Shown here in pieces: positions 35,338-44,317 of a stretch of 64,000 bases of DNA. Each line of letters begins with the position of its first letter. The first letter of the stretch is position 1. Below the pieces are notes generated by a model. The model searched no databases. It was not told where the DNA came from and saw nothing but the letters and a program-made list of their open reading frames with translations. Source of the DNA: Streptomyces tagetis. GTDB taxonomy: Bacteria > Actinomycetota > Actinomycetes > Streptomycetales > Streptomycetaceae. The position numbers were made by a program, and so were the translations under genes. The DNA is taken from assembly GCF_018069565.1 (NCBI RefSeq), contig NZ_JAGPNL010000001.1:558001-622000 (forward strand), written 5' to 3'.

Positions 35338-36756
35338 TCACGCCCCCTCCGTCGCGGTCGCCCGCAGGGCCCGGTCGAGCGGGGCCCCCGGGTCCTCGGC
35401 GGCGCACGCGGCGAACCGCTCCAGGCGCCGCAGGAACGCCGCCGCGTTCGAGCCGACGAGGCGGTCGTTCTGGCGGATGTCGACGCCGACGGCGCCGGGC
35501 ACCACGTCCCAGCCGCAGGCGAAGGCGAACTGCATGTCCAGGTTGACGTCGCCGCGCCGGTCCACGAGGACCTCGGTCGGCCGGGACGCGTCGACGGCCG
35601 CCGAGGCCGTCCCGGCCGGCGGAATCCCGCAGTTGAACATGGCGAAGCCGTCGGTGTCCGCGCCGATCCTCTCGGCGCACTCGTCCTGGAGGTCGACGAG
35701 GTCGCAGGTGTCGTAGTCGGCCTGGACGTACCCGGCCATGGCCGCCGCGCGACCGCGCCGGAGCAGGTCGAGCACGGTGCCGGCGGCCGGTGTCTCCAGG
35801 TGCACCAGCGCGGCGAGGGTCTGCGGGGCCACGTAGGACTCGCCCCGGGGGAACCAGTGCCGACGCTCGAACAGCACCCGGAACAGGGAGCGGCGCTCTC
35901 CGGCCCGAGCGGCCACGAGCGCCATCACCAGCGTCAGCAGGGCGGTCTGGGCGGGCAGGTGGCCGGCCTCGGCGAGCCGGTCGAGGCTCGCGCGCAGCGA
36001 CCACGAGGCCGCGGTGACCTGCGAGGCGTCCAGTTCGGAGCGGGGCCGCCCGGTGGTCAGGAAGGCCCGCGGTGTCTGCCGCAGGACGGTCCGGAAGTAC
36101 CGCCGCGTCGTCTCGCCGCGCCGCAGCGCCGACGCGTCGGCCTCGTCGGTCAGCAGTTCACGGGGGTGGCGTACGAGCGGCAGGTCCTCCTCCATCGGGC
36201 GGCCCGCGCGGGCGAGCCGCAGGCAGTGCCGGAACTCCCGTTCCAGGATCTTCTCGCCCACCCCGTCCACCGCCATGTGGGAGATGCCGACCGCCGCGGC
36301 CCTGACGCCGTCGTCGGTCTCGACGAGGACCGCGCTCATCGCCGAGGGCTCGGCCGGGTCGAACACGTACGTCTCCGCGAGGCCGGTCACCAGCTCCTCC
36401 AGGCGGGCGTCGACCCGGTCCACGGGGCAGCGCACCACCGAGACCGGCACCGGCCGCGGCGCCTCGACACGCTGCACCACCTCGCGCGTGGGGACCGAGG
36501 GGTCGGCCGGCGCCCCCGACGGGCCCAGGTACACCGTCCGCAGGCACTCGTGACGGCGGACCAGGAGATCCAGCACCGACCGGACCGTCTCCGCGTCGCA
36601 CGGCTCCGGCAGGTGCCACAGCGACGGTACGAGCGCGCCGTACATGGCGTAGCCGTTGCAGCGCAGGTGTTCGTAGATGCCCTTCTGACCCCAGGTCAGC
36701 GCGTGGGGACCGGACCCGGCGGTCCCGGTCGGCGTCTCCGGTTCGCTGACGCTCAC
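35338..36756 (-). CDS. Stand-alone condensation-domain-like acyltransferase
   Basis: A 472-residue protein with the fold of NRPS condensation or Pap-type acyltransferases: LTWGQKGIYEHLR near residue 20 and the active-site motif SHMAVDG at 159-165 (the usual first His of HHxxxDG is Ser, the catalytic second His160 is kept). It has no carrier or adenylation domain. The GTG start overlaps the NRPS stop (GTGA) behind GGAGGG. As the last gene of the operon, and with no thioesterase in the cluster, it is a good candidate for releasing the NRPS-bound acyl-amino acid onto an alcohol or amine; that is inference. Confidence 0.85.
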   Translation of the reverse strand: MSVSEPETPTGTAGSGPHALTWGQKGIYEHLRCNGYAMYGALVPSLWHLPEPCDAETVRSVLDLLVRRHECLRTVYLGPSGAPADPSVPTREVVQRVEAPRPVPVSVVRCPVDRVDARLEELVTGLAETYVFDPAEPSAMSAVLVETDDGVRAAAVGISHMAVDGVGEKILEREFRHCLRLARAGRPMEEDLPLVRHPRELLTDEADASALRRGETTRRYFRTVLRQTPRAFLTTGRPRSELDASQVTAASWSLRASLDRLAEAGHLPAQTALLTLVMALVAARAGERRSLFRVLFERRHWFPRGESYVAPQTLAALVHLETPAAGTVLDLLRRGRAAAMAGYVQADYDTCDLVDLQDECAERIGADTDGFAMFNCGIPPAGTASAAVDASRPTEVLVDRRGDVNLDMQFAFACGWDVVPGAVGVDIRQNDRLVGSNAAAFLRRLERFAACAAEDPGAPLDRALRATATEGA

Positions 36757-39700
36757 CTCGGGTTCCCTCCTGTGGACGCGGCGTTCTCGGCCACGAGGGC
36801 GGCGAGACCGGCTACGGTCGGTGTCTCGAACATCGCGCGCACGTCGCACTCCAGGCCCTCTTCCCGGAGGCGGTCCACCAGCCGCACGGCCAGCAGGGAG
36901 TGCCCGCCCAGGGCGAAGAAGTCGTCGTGCCGTCCGACCCGGTCCACTCCGAGCACCTGCGCCCACACCTTCGCGAGGGTCTCCTCCAGCGGGCCGACGG
37001 GGGCCTGGTAGCCGGTGACCGCGAGGTCCCCGGTCCCGGGACCGGGCAGTGCCGGCCGGTCGAGCTTGCCGTTCGGCGTCAGCGGCAGCGCGTCCAGCTC
37101 CACGAACGCGGCCGGGACCATGTACCCGGGCAGGACGCGGGCCAGATGCTCGCGCAGGGCGGTGGCGTCCGCCGCAGCGGTGCCGGCGGGGACGTAGTAG
37201 GCCACCAGCCGGCTCTCCCCGGCGGAGTGCCCGCCCGGCTCCGGGTCCCGCCGCGCGATCACCGCCGCCTCGCCGACGCCGGGGTGCTCCCGCAGCCGGG
37301 CCTCGATCTCGCCCGGCTCGACCCGGAAGCCGCGTACCTTGACCTGGAAGTCGTCGCGCCCGGCGAACTCGATGGTTCCGTCGGGCCGCCACCGCCCCAG
37401 GTCACCGGTGCGGTAGAGACGCCCCCCGGCGTCGGCGCCGGTGGCGAACGGATCGGGGACGAACCGCGCCGCGGTCTGCCCGGGACGGCCCAGGTAGCCG
37501 CGGGAGACCCCGGCCCCGCCCACGTACAGCTCGCCCGTCACGCCCACGGGTGCCGGCCGGCCCGAGGCGTCGAGGACGTACACGCGGGTGTTGCCGATCG
37601 GCCGGCCGATGGGAACCCCGGCGGGTCCCGCCTCCTCGACCGCGTGGACCGCCGCGAACGTCGTGGTCTCCGTCGGCCCGTAGCCGTTGAACAGGCGGCC
37701 CGGCGGATGCTCGCGCAGCACGCCCGCCACCGGTACCGGGTCGAGCGCGTCCCCTCCCACGATCAGGCACCGCAGGCCGCGAAACGCCTCGCCCAGCGCC
37801 TTCCAGTGGCGGTTGAACAGGCCCACCGTCAGCCACATCACGCTCACCCCCGCCGAGGTCAGCACCGTCTGGAACCGGGCCGCGTCCAGGAGGTCGCCCT
37901 CGTCGACGACCACGAGCCGGGCGCCGTGCAGCAGCGCCCCCCACACCTCGAACGTCGTCGCGTCGAAGGACGGGTTCGCGGCGAACGCCACCCGGTCGTC
38001 CGGGGTGACCGTCAGGAAGCCGTTGCCCCGCGCCAGCGCGACCACATTGCGGTGCTCGACGACCACGCCCTTGGGCGTTCCGGTCGACCCGGACGTGTAG
38101 ATCACGTACGCCGCGTTCCGCTCCGTGACGCCGGTGGGGGCCGGAGCGGTGGCGGGCCGGTCGTCGAACGCGCCGTCCAGGAGGCCGTCCAGCGCCAGTA
38201 CCGGCGCCTCGGTGCCCGCCTGCCGCGTGGCGTCCCGGACGGCGGTCGTGCCGGTGCCGTGGGCGAGGACCACCGCCGGTGCGCTGTCGGTGAGCAGGTG
38301 GGCGAGGCGCGCGACGGGAGAGGACGGGTCCAGGGGGACGTAGGCCCCGCCGGCCTTGAGGACGCCGAGGACCCCGGCGACCAGTTCCGGGCTCCGGCCG
38401 GCGCAGACACCGACCCGGACGTCGGGGCCGACACCGGCGGCGCGCAGCCGGTGGGCGATCCGGTTGCCCAGCGCGTCGAGCCGGCCGTACGTCAGCACAC
38501 GTGCCCCGTGGACGAGGGCGACGGCGTGCGGGGTCCGGGCGGCCGTCTCCCGGAACAGCTCGTGCACCAGCGCCCCGGCGGGGAGCGGGCGGCGGGTGGC
38601 GTTGAACTCCTCGACCACCCGGCGGCGTTGCGCCGCGGGCAGCACGTCCAGGTCCCGCAGGGCCCGGTGCGGGGTCCGCGCCGAGGCCGAGGCCACCTCC
38701 CGGACCGCCGTGGCCAGCAGCTCGCGGACCTGTTCCGCGTCGACCGGCACCCGGGTGCGGACGGTCAGGGTGAACCGGTCGCCGAGGTCGTCCACCGAGG
38801 CCGTCAGCCAGGGGCCGGCGTCCGCCCCGGCGTCACCGGCCCGGAACGTACCGGCGTGCTCCCCGGAGAGCGCCTGCTCCGCGCTCCCGAGGGCGCCGTG
38901 CCGGTAGGCGAGCACGCTGGTGAACAGCGGGGTTCCCGGCGGGAGCGCGCCGCACCGCCGGGCGAGCGCCGGGGGGACGTGGCCGTGCCGGCCCAGGCCG
39001 GCCAGCGTCCGGTGGGTGGTGAGCACCCCCTCCTCCACGGAAAGCGACGCCGCGTCCACCCGTACCGGCAGCACGGCGGACAGCCCTGCCGCCGGCCCGC
39101 CGCCGTCCCCCACCGTGCCGAAGACGGGTCGCTCCGCGCCGGTCAGCCGGGCCACGACCAGCGCCCAGGACTGGTGGAAGACGCTCGCCGCGCCGACGCC
39201 CAGCCGCCGGGCCTCTTCCCGGACCGCGGCGGCGGTCCCGGCGTCGAGGTCCGCCCGTGCCACGGCCTCCCCGGTGCCGTCGCCGTGCGCGCCGACCAGG
39301 CCGTAGGGGGCGCACGGCTCCGTCACGTCCGCCAGCATCGCCCGGAAGAACGCCTCGTGCCCGGCCGGCCGGTCGCAGCAGGCCGCCGGGACGCCGGGGC
39401 CGCCGTCCTCGGCCGGCTCGTCCGCGATGAGGGCCAGCAGCGCGGTCAGTCGGCCGCACAGCCAGAGGGCGAGATCCGGACCGAACCGCGCGGACGCGTA
39501 CTCCACCAGCCCGTCGAGACCGTCGCCCGCTCGGCCGAGGACCAACGACAGGTCGAACTTCGCGGTGCCGTCGACCGATCCGTCGACCCGCGCCTCGGTC
39601 TCCAGCGCGTCGACGCCGGGCACCGGACCGGCCTCGCCGTACGTGGCCGCCGGGAGGCTCTCGAACACGAACGCCGCCCGGAACAACGGGGTGAGACCGT

Positions 39701-40997
39701 CCGCCGCGCTCGCACCCGTGGCCGCCACCACCTCGCCGAACGGCACCTCGTGGTTGAACGCCTCCGTCGTCTCCGCGTGCAGCCGCCGCACCACCTCGCC
39801 CACGTCGGGGCCACCGGACAGATCGCACCGCAGCACCACCGTGTTGGCGAAGAAGCCCGCCACGCCCCGGAGTTCGGCCCGGTCCCGGCCACTGGTCACG
39901 GTGCCGACGGTGAAGTCCTCCTGGCCGGTGGCCCGGTGCAGCACCACCGCCCACGCCGCCAGCAGCACCGTGTAGAGCGTGGTGCCCAGCCGCCGTGCCC
40001 ACCGCTCCAGCCCGGCGGTCACCTCGGGCGGCACCCGTAACGGCACCGTCGCGCCGCTGTGGTCCCCCGCCCGCGGCGCCGCCGCGCCCTCGGCGGGCAG
40101 GCGCAACGGCGCCACCCCGGCCAGGTGCCCGGTCCACCAGCTCACCCGCTCGGCGAGACCGGCCTCGCCCCGCCGCGCCCGCTCCCAGCGCACGTGGTCG
40201 GCGTACTCCGGGGACGGCGGCGGCGCCGGCCGCTCCCGGCCGTCCACCGCCGCCCCGTACGCCTCGACGAGCTGCGACAGCAGCAGCGTGACCGACCAGC
40301 CGTCGGTGATCAGGTGGTGCTGGGTCAGGGCCACCACGTGGTCGTCGGCGGTGAACGAGACGACGCCCCACCGGGTCAGCGGACCGGACGCCAGGTCGAA
40401 CGGAGTCCGGCGCTGCGCGTCCAGGAAGGCGGCGGCGGCCTCCTCGGGCGGGCCGGCGCCCCGACCGTGCGCCGGGCCGGCGCCCCGACCGTGCGCCGGG
40501 CCGGGGCCGCGCAGATCGAGACGGACCAGGTCGGTCGCCTCCCGGTCCGTGACCGGCCGCACCACGGCCCGAGGGAGGCGGTCGTGCGGCGGGAACACCG
40601 TGCGCAGCGCCTGGTGGCGTGCGGTCAGGGTCCCCACGGCGGTCCGCAGGGCGCCGAGGTCGAGTCGCCCCCGCCACCGCAGGCGGAGGTGGACGTGGTG
40701 CAGGCTGCTCGGGCCGAGCCGCTGTTCGATCAGCCAGAGCCGTTCCTGCCCGCTCGACAGCGGGAAGGCGTCCGGCCCGCTCCCGTCGTCGCCCCGAGCC
40801 GCCGCCGGTACGAGGGGAGCGGCCGTCGGCGCCTCCGCGCCGCCCACGGCGGCCAGGAGTTCGTCCTCGTGGGCGGCGAGCAGGGAGCGCAGCTCCTCGC
40901 TGGTCCCGTCGGGGGCCCGGACGGTCAGTCCGTCCCGGCCGGCCGAGAGCGTCACCCCGGCGCGCAGGGCGCGCAGCAGCAGTTCGTCGACGTTCAC
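36753..40997 (-). CDS. Single-module NRPS: TubC docking - C - half C - A(Val) - PCP
   Basis: A 1,414-residue NRPS. Residues 1-55 resemble the TubC N-terminal docking domain; 75-520 are a complete condensation domain with HHLITDG at 227-233; about 545-790 match only the second half of another condensation domain (HEAFFRAML..., SVDDLGDRFTLT); 812-1315 are an adenylation domain (YTSGSTGTPKG at 967, NGYGPTET at 1104); 1333-1405 a carrier domain with Ser1367 in GGHSL. The ten specificity residues read D-A-F-W-I-G-G-T-F-K, the classical valine code. There is no epimerase or thioesterase. The start is the GTG that overlaps the upstream ligase gene (GTGA). Confidence 0.93.
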   Translation of the reverse strand: MNVDELLLRALRAGVTLSAGRDGLTVRAPDGTSEELRSLLAAHEDELLAAVGGAEAPTAAPLVPAAARGDDGSGPDAFPLSSGQERLWLIEQRLGPSSLHHVHLRLRWRGRLDLGALRTAVGTLTARHQALRTVFPPHDRLPRAVVRPVTDREATDLVRLDLRGPGPAHGRGAGPAHGRGAGPPEEAAAAFLDAQRRTPFDLASGPLTRWGVVSFTADDHVVALTQHHLITDGWSVTLLLSQLVEAYGAAVDGRERPAPPPSPEYADHVRWERARRGEAGLAERVSWWTGHLAGVAPLRLPAEGAAAPRAGDHSGATVPLRVPPEVTAGLERWARRLGTTLYTVLLAAWAVVLHRATGQEDFTVGTVTSGRDRAELRGVAGFFANTVVLRCDLSGGPDVGEVVRRLHAETTEAFNHEVPFGEVVAATGASAADGLTPLFRAAFVFESLPAATYGEAGPVPGVDALETEARVDGSVDGTAKFDLSLVLGRAGDGLDGLVEYASARFGPDLALWLCGRLTALLALIADEPAEDGGPGVPAACCDRPAGHEAFFRAMLADVTEPCAPYGLVGAHGDGTGEAVARADLDAGTAAAVREEARRLGVGAASVFHQSWALVVARLTGAERPVFGTVGDGGGPAAGLSAVLPVRVDAASLSVEEGVLTTHRTLAGLGRHGHVPPALARRCGALPPGTPLFTSVLAYRHGALGSAEQALSGEHAGTFRAGDAGADAGPWLTASVDDLGDRFTLTVRTRVPVDAEQVRELLATAVREVASASARTPHRALRDLDVLPAAQRRRVVEEFNATRRPLPAGALVHELFRETAARTPHAVALVHGARVLTYGRLDALGNRIAHRLRAAGVGPDVRVGVCAGRSPELVAGVLGVLKAGGAYVPLDPSSPVARLAHLLTDSAPAVVLAHGTGTTAVRDATRQAGTEAPVLALDGLLDGAFDDRPATAPAPTGVTERNAAYVIYTSGSTGTPKGVVVEHRNVVALARGNGFLTVTPDDRVAFAANPSFDATTFEVWGALLHGARLVVVDEGDLLDAARFQTVLTSAGVSVMWLTVGLFNRHWKALGEAFRGLRCLIVGGDALDPVPVAGVLREHPPGRLFNGYGPTETTTFAAVHAVEEAGPAGVPIGRPIGNTRVYVLDASGRPAPVGVTGELYVGGAGVSRGYLGRPGQTAARFVPDPFATGADAGGRLYRTGDLGRWRPDGTIEFAGRDDFQVKVRGFRVEPGEIEARLREHPGVGEAAVIARRDPEPGGHSAGESRLVAYYVPAGTAAADATALREHLARVLPGYMVPAAFVELDALPLTPNGKLDRPALPGPGTGDLAVTGYQAPVGPLEETLAKVWAQVLGVDRVGRHDDFFALGGHSLLAVRLVDRLREEGLECDVRAMFETPTVAGLAALVAENAASTGGNPR
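40450..40497. repeat. Two tandem 24-bp units in the NRPS gene
   Basis: A perfect duplication that encodes two copies of an eight-residue Gly/Ala/Pro/His/Arg segment (about residues 164-183) in a surface loop of the condensation domain, upstream of the active-site motif. Confidence 0.85.
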
Positions 40998-43192
40998 GAT
41001 GTCTCCCCTCGCTCCGTGCCGGAGACGGTGACCGGTGCCGCGGAGCCGGTCCCGGGTGGGCTGGTGGCCCAGCGCACGAGCGCACGGCGCAGGAGGACCG
41101 GACCGAGTTCGGCGGGGGTCCGGTGGGTCCTGAGCAACTCCACTCCGACCGGGAAGCCCACCGCCGAGGACAGGCGCGCGCTCAGCTCCAGGGCGTTGAG
41201 CGAGTCCAGGCCCACCGACTGCGGCGGGCTGTCGGCGGGGACGAGGTCGGCGGAGGCGAGCCCCAGGACGGCGACGATGTGCGCCCGGATCACCTCCACC
41301 ATGATCCGCTCCGCCTCGGCGGCGGAACCGGACAGCAGCGACGCCGCCAGTCGGCCGGGGTCCTCCATGACCGCCTCGCCGCCCGCACCACCGGCGGGTG
41401 ACGCCCCGTTGGGAGCGGCACCCGCGTGCTCCGCCGCCGGGCCCCCGCCGGACCGGGCGAACCCGTCCGACCAGCGGTAGACCTCCTTCAGCGCGCCCGT
41501 CTCCAGCAGTTCGCGCGTCCGGCGGCGCCGCACCTTCCCGCTGGTGGTCTTCGGCAGGTGGCCCGGTTTGAGGAGCGCCACCTCGCTCACGCCGACCTCG
41601 TGCGCGTCCCAGACGGCCTCGGCGATCGAGCGGGCGACGGCGTCCAGGTCGCCGTTGATCCGGCCGCCCACCACCTCGGCGGCGATCCCCACGCCCTCCG
41701 TGCCGTTCCCGGCCACCGGGAACGCCGCGACGCCCCGGGGCCGCAGCGCGTCGAGCCGTTCCACCGTCGCCTCGACGTCCTGCGGGTAGTGATTGCTCCC
41801 GCCGATCACGATGACGTCCTTGAGCCGTCCGGTCACGTACAGGCCGCCCTCGTGGAGGAAGCCCAGGTCGCCCGTCCTGCGGAAGGCGAGCCCGGGACGA
41901 CCGGGCAGCGTGACCGTGGCGTCGGCCACGGCGCCGGTGGCGCTGTCCCAGTAGCCGCGGCTGACGTTCCTGCCCGCCACCCAGATCTCGCCGACCTCGC
42001 CCGAGGGGCACTCCCGGCCCGACTCGGGGTGCACGACGGCGACGGTCTGGCCCTCGCCCGGCGGCCCGCAGTCGACGACCACGTCACCCCGCTCGCCCGC
42101 GCCCGCCGGCACCGCGAAGCCCTCCCGCAGCCGGCCCCCGTCCACCACGACACCGGCCTCGCCCTCAAGGTCGCGCCCGGACACGTACAAGGTGGCTTCG
42201 GCCAGGCCGTAGCCCGGGTGGAAACTCGAACGCCGGAAGCCCATCGGGCGGAAGAACCGGGCGAAGTCCTCCATCGTCGACGCCCGGATCGGCTCGGCCC
42301 CGTTCCCCGCCGTCACCAGCGAGGAGAGGTCGATGCCCGACAGGTCGGCGCCGGGAACGGTCGCGCGCCGGAGGCAGACCTCGTAGCCGAAGTTGGGCGC
42401 CATGGTCGCCGTCGAACGGTACGTCGTGACGGCCCGCAGCCAGCGCAGCGGATCACGCAGGAAGGCCGACGGCGGCATCAGCACCGTCGTCGCGCCCGTG
42501 GACACCGGTGTGAGGATGCCGCCGATCAGCCCCATGTCGTGGAAGACCGGCAGCCAGCTCACCACGACCGCGTCGGCGTCGACCGAGAGCCGGCGCCTGA
42601 GCAGCGCGATGTTGTCCCCGAGGCTGTCGTGGGTCACCACCACGCCCTTGGGCGATCCCGTCGACCCGGACGTGTACTGGAGGAACGCGGTGTCGGCGGC
42701 GTCGGTCCGCCGGCCCCCGGGCACCACCGGCCCCCTCTCTCCGGGGTCGGCGGCGTCCACCGTCGCCCAGGGCCGGCCGAGGAAGGGTTCGCCGGGGCGC
42801 AGGCCCATCTGCCCGGCGGTCTCCGCGTCCGTCAGGAGGGCCGACGCGGCACAGTCCGCCAGGACGCCGTCCAGCCGGGCGGCCCGCCGCGCGTCCTGGG
42901 GCACCGAGACCGGTACGGCGACGATCCCCGCCGCCAGGCAGGCGAGGAAGGCCACCACGAACTCCGTACCGGACGGGAAGCACAGGACGGCCTGGCCGCC
43001 CGGTCCGACCGAGGCCGCCAGGTGGTCGGCGGTCCGCACCACGGCACGGTGCAGTTCGCCGTAGGTCATGCGTGCGCTCTCGTGCTCTCCGTCCTCCAGG
43101 AACACGAGCGCGGTGCGCTCCGGGGCCGTCTCGCCCCACCGGCGCACGGCATCGCTCAAGGTCACACCCTCGGGGGTGGAAGTGTCCGGCAT
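40994..43192 (-). CDS. Fatty acyl-AMP ligase fused to an acyl carrier domain
   Basis: A 732-residue protein. Residues 1-580 are an acyl-adenylating enzyme of the FAAL type (YTSGSTGSPKGVVV at 173-186, LPVFHDMGLIGG near 214-225, GYGLAEATLYVS, and K in LPKTTSGKVRR). After a Gly/Ala linker comes a carrier domain with the phosphopantetheine site Ser664 in GLDSL. It should activate a free fatty acid, load it on its own carrier and hand it to the NRPS, whose TubC-like head may dock to it. The ATG at 43192 is preferred to the one at 43201 because GAGGA lies in front of it. Confidence 0.9.
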   Translation of the reverse strand: MPDTSTPEGVTLSDAVRRWGETAPERTALVFLEDGEHESARMTYGELHRAVVRTADHLAASVGPGGQAVLCFPSGTEFVVAFLACLAAGIVAVPVSVPQDARRAARLDGVLADCAASALLTDAETAGQMGLRPGEPFLGRPWATVDAADPGERGPVVPGGRRTDAADTAFLQYTSGSTGSPKGVVVTHDSLGDNIALLRRRLSVDADAVVVSWLPVFHDMGLIGGILTPVSTGATTVLMPPSAFLRDPLRWLRAVTTYRSTATMAPNFGYEVCLRRATVPGADLSGIDLSSLVTAGNGAEPIRASTMEDFARFFRPMGFRRSSFHPGYGLAEATLYVSGRDLEGEAGVVVDGGRLREGFAVPAGAGERGDVVVDCGPPGEGQTVAVVHPESGRECPSGEVGEIWVAGRNVSRGYWDSATGAVADATVTLPGRPGLAFRRTGDLGFLHEGGLYVTGRLKDVIVIGGSNHYPQDVEATVERLDALRPRGVAAFPVAGNGTEGVGIAAEVVGGRINGDLDAVARSIAEAVWDAHEVGVSEVALLKPGHLPKTTSGKVRRRRTRELLETGALKEVYRWSDGFARSGGGPAAEHAGAAPNGASPAGGAGGEAVMEDPGRLAASLLSGSAAEAERIMVEVIRAHIVAVLGLASADLVPADSPPQSVGLDSLNALELSARLSSAVGFPVGVELLRTHRTPAELGPVLLRRALVRWATSPPGTGSAAPVTVSGTERGETS

Positions 43193-43290
43193 CGTCCTCA
43201 TTCCTCACGTACTGAGGCGCCGGCCGTTCGGACAGCGGGCACCGCCTCGTCTCGTCCGCGGCGCGCACCGCCTCCGTGGCCGCGCTCGCG

Positions 43291-43506
43291 TCAGTCGGTG
43301 TCCCGGGTCCGCGCCGGGCTCGCCGGCCGCATGTCCGTCCAGTGCGCGTCGACGTGGTCCACGCAGGACCGCCGGTCCGCGGGCCCGTGCACCCTCGTCC
43401 AGCCCGCCGGGAGGTCACCCCAGCCGGCGGGCCACAGCGCGTGCTGGTTCTCGTGGTTGACCACGACGGTGAAGGTGCCGTCCTCGTCGTCGAAGGGGTT
43501 GCTCAC
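43291..43506 (-). CDS. MbtH-like protein
   Basis: A 71-residue MbtH family protein, which binds NRPS adenylation domains and helps them fold or work. The signature is clear: NPFDDEDGTF, VVNHENQHALWP, LPAGW, and WTDMRP at the end. It starts with GTG that overlaps the preceding methyltransferase stop (GTGA). Its partner should be the valine adenylation domain encoded downstream. Confidence 0.95.
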   Translation of the reverse strand: MSNPFDDEDGTFTVVVNHENQHALWPAGWGDLPAGWTRVHGPADRRSCVDHVDAHWTDMRPASPARTRDTD

Positions 43507-44273
43507 CGCGGGGTCCCGCCCTCGCCGCGGGGCGTACGGATCGCGTGGACGACGTAGGTGCGGATGTCGGGCGGGATGAGCGGGGAGAGGTCGACGGAGC
43601 ACCGCATGCCCTGGCGGTCCAGGAGGGCGCGGATCGTGTCGAGCCGGCCGTCGAGGTCCTGCACCTCCATGATCACCTGGTCGATCCTCGGCCAGTCGGC
43701 GGGATCGATGCCCAGGAGCACGTCCAGTTCGGCGCCCTCGACGTCCACTTCCAGCAGGTCCACCCTCGGCTGTCCGCCGAGGAAGCTGGAGAGGCGGTCC
43801 ACCCGGACGCGGTGCTCGTAGCCCGTGTGCTTCTCCTGCACGACCTCGCGCCCCTCGATGGGCGTCAGCACCGTCTTCTGCAATTCCTTCTGGGCGGGGT
43901 AGCGCGTCGAGTTCCCCGGGATCAGGGGATAGTAGGTGAACGGCACGTCCGGCTCGCGTACGGAACCCAGTGCGTGGTCGTCGACCAGCACATCCTCCAG
44001 TCCGTGCAGTGCCAGGTTCTTCCGCAGCATCTCCAGGGATTCCGGCATGGGTTCGAAGGCCATGATGGTGGCGTCCGGCCATTTCTGTTTCACGAAGACC
44101 GAGAAGAGGCCGATGTTGGCGCCCACGTCGACGACGAAGGGGCGGGGTGGGAGATCCACCTTGTCATAACAGCCGAGTTCGAATATCTCCTCGTACTGGA
44201 AGCGTGCTTCGTCCGGGCTCTGAGCGAAACACTTCAGCCCGTTGGCGAAGCTCACCAACTCGTAATCCGACAT
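43503..44273 (-). CDS. FkbM family methyltransferase (copy 2)
   Basis: A 256-residue SAM-dependent methyltransferase: motif I FVVDVGANIGLFSVFV near residues 46-61, EPMPESLEMLRKNL, and VDLLEVDVEGAELDVLLGI. FkbM enzymes usually methylate oxygen atoms. It is closely related to the product of the preceding gene over its full length, so the pair arose by duplication. GAGAGG lies before the ATG. It is translationally coupled to the MbtH gene. Confidence 0.92.
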   Translation of the reverse strand: MSDYELVSFANGLKCFAQSPDEARFQYEEIFELGCYDKVDLPPRPFVVDVGANIGLFSVFVKQKWPDATIMAFEPMPESLEMLRKNLALHGLEDVLVDDHALGSVREPDVPFTYYPLIPGNSTRYPAQKELQKTVLTPIEGREVVQEKHTGYEHRVRVDRLSSFLGGQPRVDLLEVDVEGAELDVLLGIDPADWPRIDQVIMEVQDLDGRLDTIRALLDRQGMRCSVDLSPLIPPDIRTYVVHAIRTPRGEGGTPR

Positions 44274-44317
44274 GTCCGAGCACCTCTCAGGCGGTGCACA
44301 CCGGCCCGGTGACGGGG

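Noticed and set aside
36753..42011. Longer NRPS start that would add about 340 residues
   Set aside because: The added part is the antisense-phase reading of the acyl-AMP ligase gene. The GTG at 40997 has a ribosome-binding site, overlaps the upstream stop, and begins a TubC-like docking domain.
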